Assembly (NCBI GenBank): GCA_024763215.1
Contig: JANTFX010000008.1
Span: 1-58,835, forward strand
Origin: Candidatus Krumholzibacteriia bacterium
Lineage (GTDB): Bacteria > Krumholzibacteriota > Krumholzibacteriia > LZORAL124-64-63
Direction of reading: 5' to 3'
DNA length: 58,835 nucleotides
Below, in pieces: positions 43,053-52,120 of the stretch. Position 1 is the stretch's first letter; each line of letters begins with the position of its first letter. A program made the position numbers and the translations under genes. A model generated the notes under the pieces. The model was given only the letters and a program-made list of their open reading frames with translations, had not been told where the DNA came from and did not search any database.

Positions 43053-44216
43053 ATGAAGCGCAAGATCAAGCGGATCGCCATCCTGACCGGCGGCGGCGAC
43101 GTCCCCGGCCTGAACTCGGCCATGAAGCAGGTCGTCTGGCGCTGCAAGCGCGAGGGCATCGAGGTGCTGGGCTTCCGCCGCGGCTGGAAGGGCCTGAGCA
43201 GCTACCAGCCCGAACTCGGCCTGGAAGGCAACCCGGAATGGGTCACCAGGCTGAACTGGAATGATGTGCGGACCATCGACCGCAGCGGCGGCACGTTCCT
43301 GCACACCTCGCGCACCAATCCCGCCAAGGTGCGCGAGGCCGACATGCCCGAGCACCTCAAAAAAGAGGGCATGACCTACCCGGCGGACATCACCGACACC
43401 GTCGTGGCCAACCTCGAATCCCTGGAGATCGACGCCCTGATCCCCATCGGCGGCGACGACACCCTCAGCTACGCCGCCCGCCTGAACCAGGCCGGCTACC
43501 CGCAGGTGGCCATCCCCAAGACCATGGACAACGATGTCTACGGCACCGATTACTGCATCGGATTCGGGACGGCCATCACGCGCAGCGTCCAGGCCATCAA
43601 CGATCTGCGCACCCCCGTGGGCAGCCACGAGCGCATCGGCGTGGTCGAGCTGTTCGGCCGCAACAGCGGCGAGACCTCGCTGATCGCCAGCTACCTGGCC
43701 AACGTGGACCGCGCCCTGATCTCGGAGGTGCCCTTCGACGTCGAGCGCCTGTCCGAGATGGTCGTCAAGGACAAGGCGGCCAACCCCAGCCATTACGCCA
43801 TCATCACCATCAGCGAAGGCGCCACCACCGTCGGCGGCGAGATCTTCGAGACCGGCGAGACCGATGCCTACGGCCACAAGAAGCTGGGCGGGGTCGGCCT
43901 GTGGACCGCCGAGAAGATCAAGGAGCACACCGGGATGGGGGTGACGTACCAGCAGCTGGGGTATATGATGCGTTGCGGCGCACCGGACGCCCTGGACCGC
44001 ATGGTGGCCATGAACTTCGCAAACCTGGCCATGGACATGCTCCTGGACGGGGCCAGCGGACTGATGACCGTCCTGCAGGACGGCAAGTACACCACCGTGG
44101 GCCTGAACTCGGTCATCGAAGGGGTCAAGCGCGTCGATGTGGAGCGCTTCTACGACGAGAAGGAATACAAGCCCGTGATCAGGCGGGTCCAGAACCTGCC
44201 CATGTTCCTCAGATAA
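43053..44216 (+). CDS. pfp: 6-phosphofructokinase with pyrophosphate-type signature
   Basis: A 387-residue group III phosphofructokinase. The first glycine loop is [15 protein letters not shown] (10-24). The phosphoryl-donor loop is [11 protein letters not shown]: Asp136 stands where ATP enzymes have Gly (E. coli Gly104). PKTMDND places Lys156 where E. coli has Gly124. The Asp/Lys pair marks pyrophosphate-dependent enzymes in this family. The product would be fructose-1,6-bisphosphate, reversibly, with PPi as donor. ATG 43053 follows GAGGTGG. The glycosyltransferase-like gene starts 11 bp after its stop. Confidence 0.88.
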   Translation: MKRKIKRIAILTGGGDVPGLNSAMKQVVWRCKREGIEVLGFRRGWKGLSSYQPELGLEGNPEWVTRLNWNDVRTIDRSGGTFLHTSRTNPAKVREADMPEHLKKEGMTYPADITDTVVANLESLEIDALIPIGGDDTLSYAARLNQAGYPQVAIPKTMDNDVYGTDYCIGFGTAITRSVQAINDLRTPVGSHERIGVVELFGRNSGETSLIASYLANVDRALISEVPFDVERLSEMVVKDKAANPSHYAIITISEGATTVGGEIFETGETDAYGHKKLGGVGLWTAEKIKEHTGMGVTYQQLGYMMRCGAPDALDRMVAMNFANLAMDMLLDGASGLMTVLQDGKYTTVGLNSVIEGVKRVDVERFYDEKEYKPVIRRVQNLPMFLR

Positions 44217-44227
44217 ACCGGAGGCCC

Positions 44228-45826
44228 ATGCGCCAGCGCGGTTTCTTCATGCTCCTGGCGGCGGTCGTGCTGCTCGTGGCCGCGGGCTTCGCCCTGCGCG
44301 GCTACATCACCGACGACACCTACATCCACCTGCGCTACGCCGAGAACCTCCTGCACCACGGCGAGTTCTCCTTCAATCCCGGCGAGCATTCCTACGGCGC
44401 CACGAGCCCCCTGTGGATCTTCGGCCTGGCCCTGCTGCTGGTGGCGGGGGTGGCGCCTCTGAGCGCGCCCTTCGTGCTGGGGGCCCTGTCGGCCCTGCTG
44501 ACGGTGGTTGTGGCCTGGGTGCTGCTGCGGCGGATGGATCTGCCTGCGAGCTGGCGGGCCGTGACCCTGCTGCTGATCACCTGCGATGTGTGGTTCCTGC
44601 GCTGGAGCTTCTCGGGTATGGAGACGCCCCTGGCCACGGCCCTGCTGCTGGTGCTGCTGGTGCCGGTGGTGCAGGAAGGGGGCCTGGCTCCCGGCGCGCG
44701 CGGCCAGCACCTGGCCTGGGGGGCGGCCGCCGGCCTGGCGGGGCTGGTGCGGCCGGAGTTCATGCTGATCGCGCCGCTGGCCTGGCCCTGGCTGGCGTGG
44801 GCCGGGCGCAAGGGTCGCAGGGCATCCGGATGGCTGCTTGACGGCCTGGCTGCCGCCGTGGGGTGGGCGCTGGTGGTCGGCCCCTGGCTGGGGTTCGCAT
44901 GGTGGTCGTTCGGGCGCTTGACACCAGGTACGGCCGCGGCCAAGAGCGCGGCGTTGACCTTGGCGCCGACGGTGGTGCTGGGGTATGTGAAGCAGGCGGT
45001 CGCGGTGCTGGCGGTGACCCAGGGCGCGGTGTGGCTGGGGGTGGTGGCGGTGGTGATCATCGCCGTGGCCGCGGCGGTCCGCCGCGGCGGTCATGCGGCC
45101 GGTCGTTTCAGCCGCGCCGAGGTGGCCCTGATCGGGGCGGTGCTGACCTGGTCGGCCGCGCTCACCGCCGGTTACGCCCTCAAGCAGGTGTGGATCATCT
45201 CACGCTACATCTGCCCGCTGGCCCCGGGCCTGTTGCTGGTCGCGGCCCTGGTCGCACGGCGCGCCGAGGGCTCGTTGGGCGCGGCATCCCGGCGGCTGCC
45301 CCGGGGTGTGTTGGGGGTGGCCGTGGCCGCGGCCGTGCTGGCCAACGGCTGGGTGTTCACGCGGCAGGTCATGCCCCACGCGCGGGATTTTCCGGCCGGG
45401 GTGCGTGAGTGCTACGTCGGCATGGGCCGGTGGCTGCACGACAACACCCCGCCCGATGCGGTGATCGCGGCCCTGGACATCGGCGCGGTGGGCTATGTGA
45501 GCGGGCGCAGGGTGATGGATCTGATGGGGCTGGTCAGTCCTGAAGTGCTGGCCGTCGGCCAGGACCTCGGATTTCAGGAAATGGTTTCCAGCGGTGCCTG
45601 GCTGGAGATTCCGGCCCGCCCGACCGGCGGCCCCCCGGACTACTTCATCGACCGCAGCGAGGGCCCGCCGCGCTGGGCGGGCCGCACGGTCCACGGGGTG
45701 AGTTTCGAACTGCTGGACACCTGTCAGATCCACGGCGTGGGCCTGCGCGAACCGCAGACCTGGACCGTGGCGCTTTACCGCCTGTTGGGGCCGGCCACGC
45801 GCACCAGGCCCTCGGCGGGGGGATAG
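44228..45826 (+). CDS. GT-C-type membrane glycosyltransferase-like protein
   Basis: A 532-residue protein with about 11 hydrophobic helices and a soluble C-terminal part (from about 390). After the first helix comes YITDDTYIHLRYAENLLHHG with Asp29-Asp30, the acidic pair in the first extracytoplasmic loop of GT-C transferases that use polyprenyl-phosphate sugars. SYGATSPLW is also characteristic of this group. The C-terminal segment (NTPPDAVIAALDIGAVGYVSGRRVMDLMGL) is shared by many such proteins. Acceptor and sugar are unknown. GGAGG precedes ATG 44228. Its last 52 bp overlap the convergent phosphatase gene, so the exact C-terminus is encoded opposite the phosphatase C-terminus. Confidence 0.8.
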   Translation: MRQRGFFMLLAAVVLLVAAGFALRGYITDDTYIHLRYAENLLHHGEFSFNPGEHSYGATSPLWIFGLALLLVAGVAPLSAPFVLGALSALLTVVVAWVLLRRMDLPASWRAVTLLLITCDVWFLRWSFSGMETPLATALLLVLLVPVVQEGGLAPGARGQHLAWGAAAGLAGLVRPEFMLIAPLAWPWLAWAGRKGRRASGWLLDGLAAAVGWALVVGPWLGFAWWSFGRLTPGTAAAKSAALTLAPTVVLGYVKQAVAVLAVTQGAVWLGVVAVVIIAVAAAVRRGGHAAGRFSRAEVALIGAVLTWSAALTAGYALKQVWIISRYICPLAPGLLLVAALVARRAEGSLGAASRRLPRGVLGVAVAAAVLANGWVFTRQVMPHARDFPAGVRECYVGMGRWLHDNTPPDAVIAALDIGAVGYVSGRRVMDLMGLVSPEVLAVGQDLGFQEMVSSGAWLEIPARPTGGPPDYFIDRSEGPPRWAGRTVHGVSFELLDTCQIHGVGLREPQTWTVALYRLLGPATRTRPSAGG

Positions 45827-47076
45827 CTCTCGGCGGGCAGCCGCTTGATGACCAGGACCGTGACGTCGTCTTCCAGGGGGGCGTCGTTTCCGAACTCCCG
45901 CACCTTGGTCATGATCGCGCAGGCGATGTCCTCGGCCGACTTGCCGAGCATGCCGCTCGCCAGATCGATTAAACCCTCGCGGCCGAATTCCCGCCGTCCG
46001 TCCGCGTCGGCGGGGCCGGTGCGGGCTTCCCGCTCGGTCACCCCGTCGCTGAACAGCACCATCACCTCGCCCGGGCGCAGGTTTACGTAGTTGCGCCGGT
46101 ACACCGCATCGGGCAAGGGGCCCAGCACCGGCCCGCCGGTCTTCAACTCGAACACCTCGCCGCCGGGGGTCAGGACCAGGGGCGGGCAGTGGCCGCCGTT
46201 GACGTAGATGAAGTTGCCGGTGTCTTCCAGCTCGCCGTAGAACATGGAGATGAAGCGGCTGGTCAGGCCGCTGCCATGGATCACCCGGTTCATGCGCCGG
46301 ACCGCGGCGGTGATCTTCTCGTTCTCGGTCTGGCCCATGCGCATGCCGATGATCACGTCCCGGGCCTGCAAAGCCGCGGGCAGGCCGTGGCCGCTGGCAT
46401 CGGCGATCATGATCGCCAGCACGCCTTCCTCGACCCGCTGCACGTCGTAAACGTCGCCGCCGACCTCCTCGGCGGCCCGGGTCACCGCCGCGATCTCGAA
46501 TCCGGCCAGCGCGGGGATGCGCGCCGGCAACAGGGAGGCCTGGATCGCCCCGGCCTGCTTCATCTGCGAAGCCAGGGCTTGCTCGCGCAGCTTCAAACCC
46601 ACGGCCGCGCGCAGGGTCTCCAGCAGCACCAGCAGCTCGTCCTCGCTGCCGTGGTGGCGGATGCCCAGGCTCAGGATGTAGGCCGGCTCGCGGCCCACCA
46701 GGATGGCCGCGGAATCCATGTCGCTGAATTGTGCCTCCAGCTCGGCGTCGAAGCCGGGTGTCTCCGGGGAGATGATGTAAAGGCGGTGCTTTTCGATCTC
46801 CTGGATGACCTTGTAGCTCTTGCTGACGGTCTTGCCCTTGATGCCGGGGCCGTGGCCGCTGACCGAGATGATCAGCTCGTAATCGTGCTCGCGCTCACGG
46901 TACAGCCGCCCGCTGACGATGCCCAGAGCGACCATGTCGTCGCTCTCGACCAGCAGGTGGACGATGTCCTCGAGCATCTTCTCGTTGCCCTCGGAGGCGT
47001 CGATCTCCGCCAGCAGCATTTCCACGTTGCGGAACAGTTTCTTGCCCAATGAACGCGCCTTTCCCTGTGAAATCAT
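45775..47076 (-). CDS. SpoIIE/RsbU-type PP2C serine phosphatase with N-terminal GAF-like domain
   Basis: A 433-residue soluble regulator. Residues about 35-165 resemble a GAF domain (LLVESDDMVALGIVSGRLY ... GREPAYILSLGIRHHG). A helical linker (EQALASQMKQAGAIQASLLP) leads to the PPM phosphatase with metal-binding acidic residues in EEVGGDVYDV (Asp208), IADASGHG (Asp226), FSDGVTE and DDVTVLVIK. Such enzymes dephosphorylate STAS anti-anti-sigma factors; none is encoded nearby. The ATG at 47076 has only a weak ribosome-binding site; a TTG at 47145 would add 23 residues. The gene ends 52 bp inside the convergent glycosyltransferase gene. Confidence 0.88.
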   Translation of the reverse strand: MISQGKARSLGKKLFRNVEMLLAEIDASEGNEKMLEDIVHLLVESDDMVALGIVSGRLYREREHDYELIISVSGHGPGIKGKTVSKSYKVIQEIEKHRLYIISPETPGFDAELEAQFSDMDSAAILVGREPAYILSLGIRHHGSEDELLVLLETLRAAVGLKLREQALASQMKQAGAIQASLLPARIPALAGFEIAAVTRAAEEVGGDVYDVQRVEEGVLAIMIADASGHGLPAALQARDVIIGMRMGQTENEKITAAVRRMNRVIHGSGLTSRFISMFYGELEDTGNFIYVNGGHCPPLVLTPGGEVFELKTGGPVLGPLPDAVYRRNYVNLRPGEVMVLFSDGVTEREARTGPADADGRREFGREGLIDLASGMLGKSAEDIACAIMTKVREFGNDAPLEDDVTVLVIKRLPAESYPPAEGLVRVAGPNRR

Positions 47077-47485
47077 GTGACCCGGGCCATTGCCCCATCC
47101 AAGCCTTCGTCCCCTTTGCCACCAAGCTAACACGGCGATGGCCAAGTCGGCCAGATGAAGCGAGAATTCTTGCCCATTTTGAACATTTCGGGACGGAGTG
47201 CATGACCACAGGGAATTGATAATGTTTTCAAAATAATGCCTCCCGGGGGATCAACATGCTGGAATTCGGGGGGTATTGGGCGATTGGCGGCTGTTTGGTG
47301 TGAGGGAGCCCTGCCCAACATGGTTGGGATTGAGACCGGAATTTTTTTGATGCGAAAACAGGATTAATGAAGTAGTTTTTGGGGCGGAGAACTGTTCGTT
47401 AAGTCCGTTATGTTGTTGTTTCTGTGCGGCTTACTTTGGTTTCGAAGGCCAGGATGCCGCATTTTGAATTCCGGGAGACCGCTTC
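47077..47485. other. Intergenic region, comparatively AT-rich, 409 bp
   Basis: Divergent gap between the phosphatase and the large secreted orphan. It holds a small hairpin CCCAAC-ATG-GTTGGG at 47314-47328 followed 13 bp later by a T-run at about 47342. No convincing gene, consensus promoter or RNA was recognised. Confidence 0.5.
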
Positions 47486-49903
47486 ATGAAGCCTCTTTCC
47501 TCTCTTCTGTCGATCTGTCTTTTCTTCACCCTCCAGGTCGGGGGGTGGGTCCCGCCATCGATGGCTTCCAGCCCTTTGGATCATCCGACGGGTGCGACGC
47601 TGTTTCCAAACAACCGAGAAATCCGCATGATATTGCCCCTTTTCGGTCAGACGGACTACCAGGCGGTCAAGAGTGAGCTGCGGGAGGTTTTTCCCTTCCA
47701 ATCGGAAAAGATTGATTACCTCGGCTTCCGGGACATGACCTTTACGGTGCCGGGCTGGCGGGACGCCTCCATCCTTGTGACTTGCCACCACGATGACAGT
47801 TCCGTCTGGAGGATCATTGTCAACATCCCCAAAACCTTCGACGGGACACCACCCTATCTTCAGCTATTCGGCTCGAGCTGGGACGAAGAACTGGAACTGG
47901 TTGAGAACCACATCGACAACCTCGAACTCGGCTATAGGAATGACGATACGACTCACGAATTCGTCAACAATCTGGAAAACGGACAGCTGAAATTGACCCA
48001 TCTCAACGAGCGTTACGAATGGAGGATCTTCATCCAGTACAAGGGTGACGGTCCCCTGAACCTGGACGACCCCAAGCTCCTGAAGTTCAGCGATTCGGTG
48101 GTCGGCGGCAACGCGACCGGGCTGAAACTCCTCAAGGATCCCCTTTCGGAGCTGGTCTTCCCCAACCATCCTGATCTGACGTTTCTGGTCCAGCAGCTCG
48201 GGCGCTCCAGTTCCCGTGACATGATCTACGAGTTTACCGAGCGCGTCGATCAGGCCGAGTATACAGGAATGGGTCTCAATGGATGGAGCCGTTCCGACCC
48301 TGATGTCTATGTGATCTTCAGCCTGGACGCGGCCGCGGAAAACTGGACCAAATTGTGGGTCAGCGCTCCGCTGCAAGGAACCCAGCCCAATCATTTTGGT
48401 CTGTTCCACCTGGATTGGTCCACCGAGTGCGGCGCCATGGAAAAAACCGGGCGCCTCGAAAAGGTTACCTGCGAGGAAACCCGGCATGTCTTTTCCAAGC
48501 ATCGCAATTACGAGATCACCCACATGGTGATCGACGGCAAGGAGACGGTGGAGGTCCGGCGGACGGACAATACGGACTTCGCCCAGGGCGAATGGAACCA
48601 GTTCGCGGTGGGCGGCTCGTTCCCCAAGACGATCGAATTCAAGGGGCCGCATCTGGAGGACGGGACGCCCCACGGGGCGATCCTGGCCAAATTCCCGCTG
48701 ATCGAGGGCGGTGGTCTGGTCGAGCTGGAGCTGGAGGTGGACCATGGGAAGGTCATCAACCCTCCCGAGCCCTATTTCGAGTTCAAGATTTCCAACAGGG
48801 GGCTCTACAAGGGACAGCTGGACCCGGACACGTGGGAGCCTCGCGGCATCGGCCGGTATGAAATCGATCAGAGCACCGAACACTACACGGACAGAATCAC
48901 CATCACCGGGGAATATTTCGAGGGCTTCCGCCAGCCGGATCTTTCCCGGCAATATGTGGTGGAAAACGCCACGCTGGACACTCCTTACCCCGGAACCCTG
49001 GTCCTGTGGAACCTGAAGGATTTGAAGATCGGCGCCGAACTTGCCTTCGAGGGCATGGCTCTGCTCTATCCTGATGCCGATCAACAGGAGAGATACGCCG
49101 GCTACTTCAGCATCGTTTCGCAGGGGGCCAACTGGCGCGATGACAGGTCCTACGCCAGCGGTAAGCACCTCTACCAGAAGCTGGTCGATGGCGAATGGCA
49201 AACGGTCGAAACCTCGACCTACGACATCATCGAGGGAACCATATCCGGGCGCAACTTCTATGGGGATTCTCCCAAGCCTCCCATGGATTACCAAAATCGC
49301 AACTTCTTCGGTTTCCCCCACCTGTATCAGTATTCAGATGCAAAGAAGGCCCAGTTCGTCGAGACGGTGCGCAATATCTTCGAGGCCATGAGTGTGCCCG
49401 GCAAGCCCATCGGGACCCGGCGATACCGGGTGCCGACGGAGAACTACATGGGTTATATGGGGGAGAACCGCAGCGAACCCAGCCTGCGTCCCAAGTTCGA
49501 ATTGCCGGGATTTGCCGGGTCCACCAAGTTCCACGCCTGGCGGAAGAAATGGTACCAGGTGGATTATGTGAAAATCATCCCGGATTTGAACGAGCAACCG
49601 ATCAGCGAAGAGGTGAACAAGGTGGTCATGGCCCTCATGGAAGCCTCCAGAGCCTACTTCGGGGACGAACTGGAGGCGGATCGGTTCATCCTTGATCGCG
49701 AGGGCAACCTTGGCCGTAGCCGCGTCCAGAACATGCGGCTGAATTTTGATGCCGGTGTGCAGTACCAGTTCGAGCAGAGTCGAAGGTGGGGCCCCTTCAT
49801 CACGGTTTTCGTTTATCGGGATCCGGAGAAGGGCAGAGGCCAGATCACGGTGTCGTTCCGCCAGACCTTCAAGGATCGTTCGGAATACGATAAATACGAT
49901 TGA
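47486..49903 (+). CDS. Large secreted protein of unknown family
   Basis: An 805-residue protein with a signal peptide of about 27 residues (MKPLSSLLSICLFFTLQ...PPSMAS). No other transmembrane segment, lipobox or sorting tail is visible. The mature protein is rich in aromatic residues and alternating beta-type segments with many charged residues (IEFKGPHLEDGTPHGAILAKF, DRITITGEYFEGF), suggesting a mostly beta extracytoplasmic fold. The last 130 residues, with YVKIIPDLNEQPISEEVNKVVMA, look alpha/beta. I recognise no catalytic motif. Codon usage seems less GC-extreme than the neighbours and the upstream region is AT-rich, so transfer is possible. GGGAGA precedes ATG 47486. It stands alone. Confidence 0.75.
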   Translation: MKPLSSLLSICLFFTLQVGGWVPPSMASSPLDHPTGATLFPNNREIRMILPLFGQTDYQAVKSELREVFPFQSEKIDYLGFRDMTFTVPGWRDASILVTCHHDDSSVWRIIVNIPKTFDGTPPYLQLFGSSWDEELELVENHIDNLELGYRNDDTTHEFVNNLENGQLKLTHLNERYEWRIFIQYKGDGPLNLDDPKLLKFSDSVVGGNATGLKLLKDPLSELVFPNHPDLTFLVQQLGRSSSRDMIYEFTERVDQAEYTGMGLNGWSRSDPDVYVIFSLDAAAENWTKLWVSAPLQGTQPNHFGLFHLDWSTECGAMEKTGRLEKVTCEETRHVFSKHRNYEITHMVIDGKETVEVRRTDNTDFAQGEWNQFAVGGSFPKTIEFKGPHLEDGTPHGAILAKFPLIEGGGLVELELEVDHGKVINPPEPYFEFKISNRGLYKGQLDPDTWEPRGIGRYEIDQSTEHYTDRITITGEYFEGFRQPDLSRQYVVENATLDTPYPGTLVLWNLKDLKIGAELAFEGMALLYPDADQQERYAGYFSIVSQGANWRDDRSYASGKHLYQKLVDGEWQTVETSTYDIIEGTISGRNFYGDSPKPPMDYQNRNFFGFPHLYQYSDAKKAQFVETVRNIFEAMSVPGKPIGTRRYRVPTENYMGYMGENRSEPSLRPKFELPGFAGSTKFHAWRKKWYQVDYVKIIPDLNEQPISEEVNKVVMALMEASRAYFGDELEADRFILDREGNLGRSRVQNMRLNFDAGVQYQFEQSRRWGPFITVFVYRDPEKGRGQITVSFRQTFKDRSEYDKYD

Positions 49904-50243
49904 GTTGTGTTGAAGGGCATCCGCTCCGCTCCGCGGCCCAGTGGGGAGGCTGATGTCCTTCCTGCCGGGCGCGTTTCAAGGTTCCGGGCATCGAAGATAA
50001 CACATGAATTTGGGATTGGCTCCCGGGAACCGGGCGCCGTACCGCACGTGCGGTACTTTTAGACGATTCAGGCGAAAAAACGCACCAGGACTAAAGCGAT
50101 GGTTTGGCACGGTCCGCGACGGTCCGCATTGGGCTGAGCCAGGGCATAGTGGACGCTGGAACCTTCCGCCCTTATCGTTCTATACTCCCGGTCCGCACGG
50201 CCCAGGCCGCGAACCCCATGATTCATCTGCGAAAGGATCCCCC
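49904..50243. other. Intergenic region with an 18-bp palindrome, 340 bp
   Basis: Gap before moxR. It contains the perfect palindrome at 50039-50056 and three copies of GGTCCGC (around 50117, 50127 and 50190). TATACT near 50192 could be a -10 box, but the matching -35 is poor. An open frame continuous with moxR covers part of it without any ribosome-binding site or conserved sequence; I see no gene here. Confidence 0.45.
50039..50056. promoter_or_regulatory. Perfect 18-bp palindrome GTACCGCACGTGCGGTAC
   Basis: An uninterrupted two-fold symmetric site about 190 bp upstream of moxR. It has the form of a dimeric-regulator operator, or it could fold as an 18-nt hairpin with almost no loop, as in palindromic repeats. 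Confidence 0.5.
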
Positions 50244-51223
<980 letters not shown>

Positions 51224-51227
<4 letters not shown>

Positions 51228-52120
51228 CCGATGCGTTGCTCAGCCCCGAGACCATCGGCAGCCTGGGCCGCCTGGATCTGATCGCCCGCCTGGTCGTCGA
51301 GGGCTTCCTCATGGGTTTGCACCGCAGTCCGTACCACGGCTTCAGCGCCGAGTTCGCCGAGTACCGCCAGTACATCCCCGGCGAGCCCGTCAACAACATC
51401 GACTGGCGGCTGTACGCCAAGACCGACCGCCACTACCTGAAGGTCTTCGCCGAGGAGACCAACCTGCGCGCGACCATCCTGGTGGACTGCTCGGCCAGCA
51501 TGAGCTACCGCAGCGACCCGAAGCTGCCCACCAAGCGTACCTACGCGGCCTGGCTGGCCGCGGCCCTGTCGTACCTGCTGCTGCGCCAGAACGACGCCGT
51601 CGGCCTGGTGACCTTCGACGAGGCGCCGCTGAACCGGGTGCCGGCCCGCTCGGTCAGGCGCCAGCTGTTCCAGGTGCTGAAGGTACTCGATGACCTGCCG
51701 GCCGGCAGCGGGACAAAGGTGGGCGCGGTGCTGCACCAGGTGGCCGAGCGGATCCCGCGCCGCGGGCTGGTGATCCTGTTGAGCGACCTGATGGACGACG
51801 CCGGGGCCATCATCGACGGTCTGAAGCATTTCCGTCACCGGGGCCACGAGGTGCTGGCCTTCCAGATCCTCGACCCCCGGGAGATCGACCTGGATTTCCG
51901 GGGCGAGGTGGAGTTCGAGGCCCTGGAGGAACCCGGCCGCAAGGTGCGCCTGGAACCGGGCCACATGGGCGAGGCCTACCGCCGCGATTTCGGCGCGTGG
52001 CGCGCCGATCTGCGCCGTGAAAGCCGCCGCCAGCTGGTGGATCTGGTGGAGATGACGACCTCCACACCGTTCGCCCAGGGGCTGGCCGCCTACCTCCAGA
52101 AACGCAGGCGGATGTCCTGA
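51224..52120 (+). CDS. DUF58 protein with VWA-like fold
   Basis: A 298-residue cytoplasmic protein. The DUF58 core is GFSAEFAEYRQYIPGEPVNNIDWRLYAKTD (about 39-68), followed by a MIDAS-like VDCSASMSY (87-95) and a VWA-type fold to about 215. It is the usual partner of MoxR ATPases. GTG start coupled to moxR, and its TGA shares one base with the ATG of the next gene (TGATG). Confidence 0.9.

Noticed and set aside
41979-43928. 649-codon minus-strand frame across the deaminase and phosphofructokinase genes
   Set aside because: Low-complexity antisense shadow of two well-supported genes.
50020-50110. Remnant of a group II intron domain around the 18-bp palindrome
   Set aside because: The palindrome recalls intron/RT upstream hairpins, but no reverse transcriptase, domain V or boundary sequence is present.
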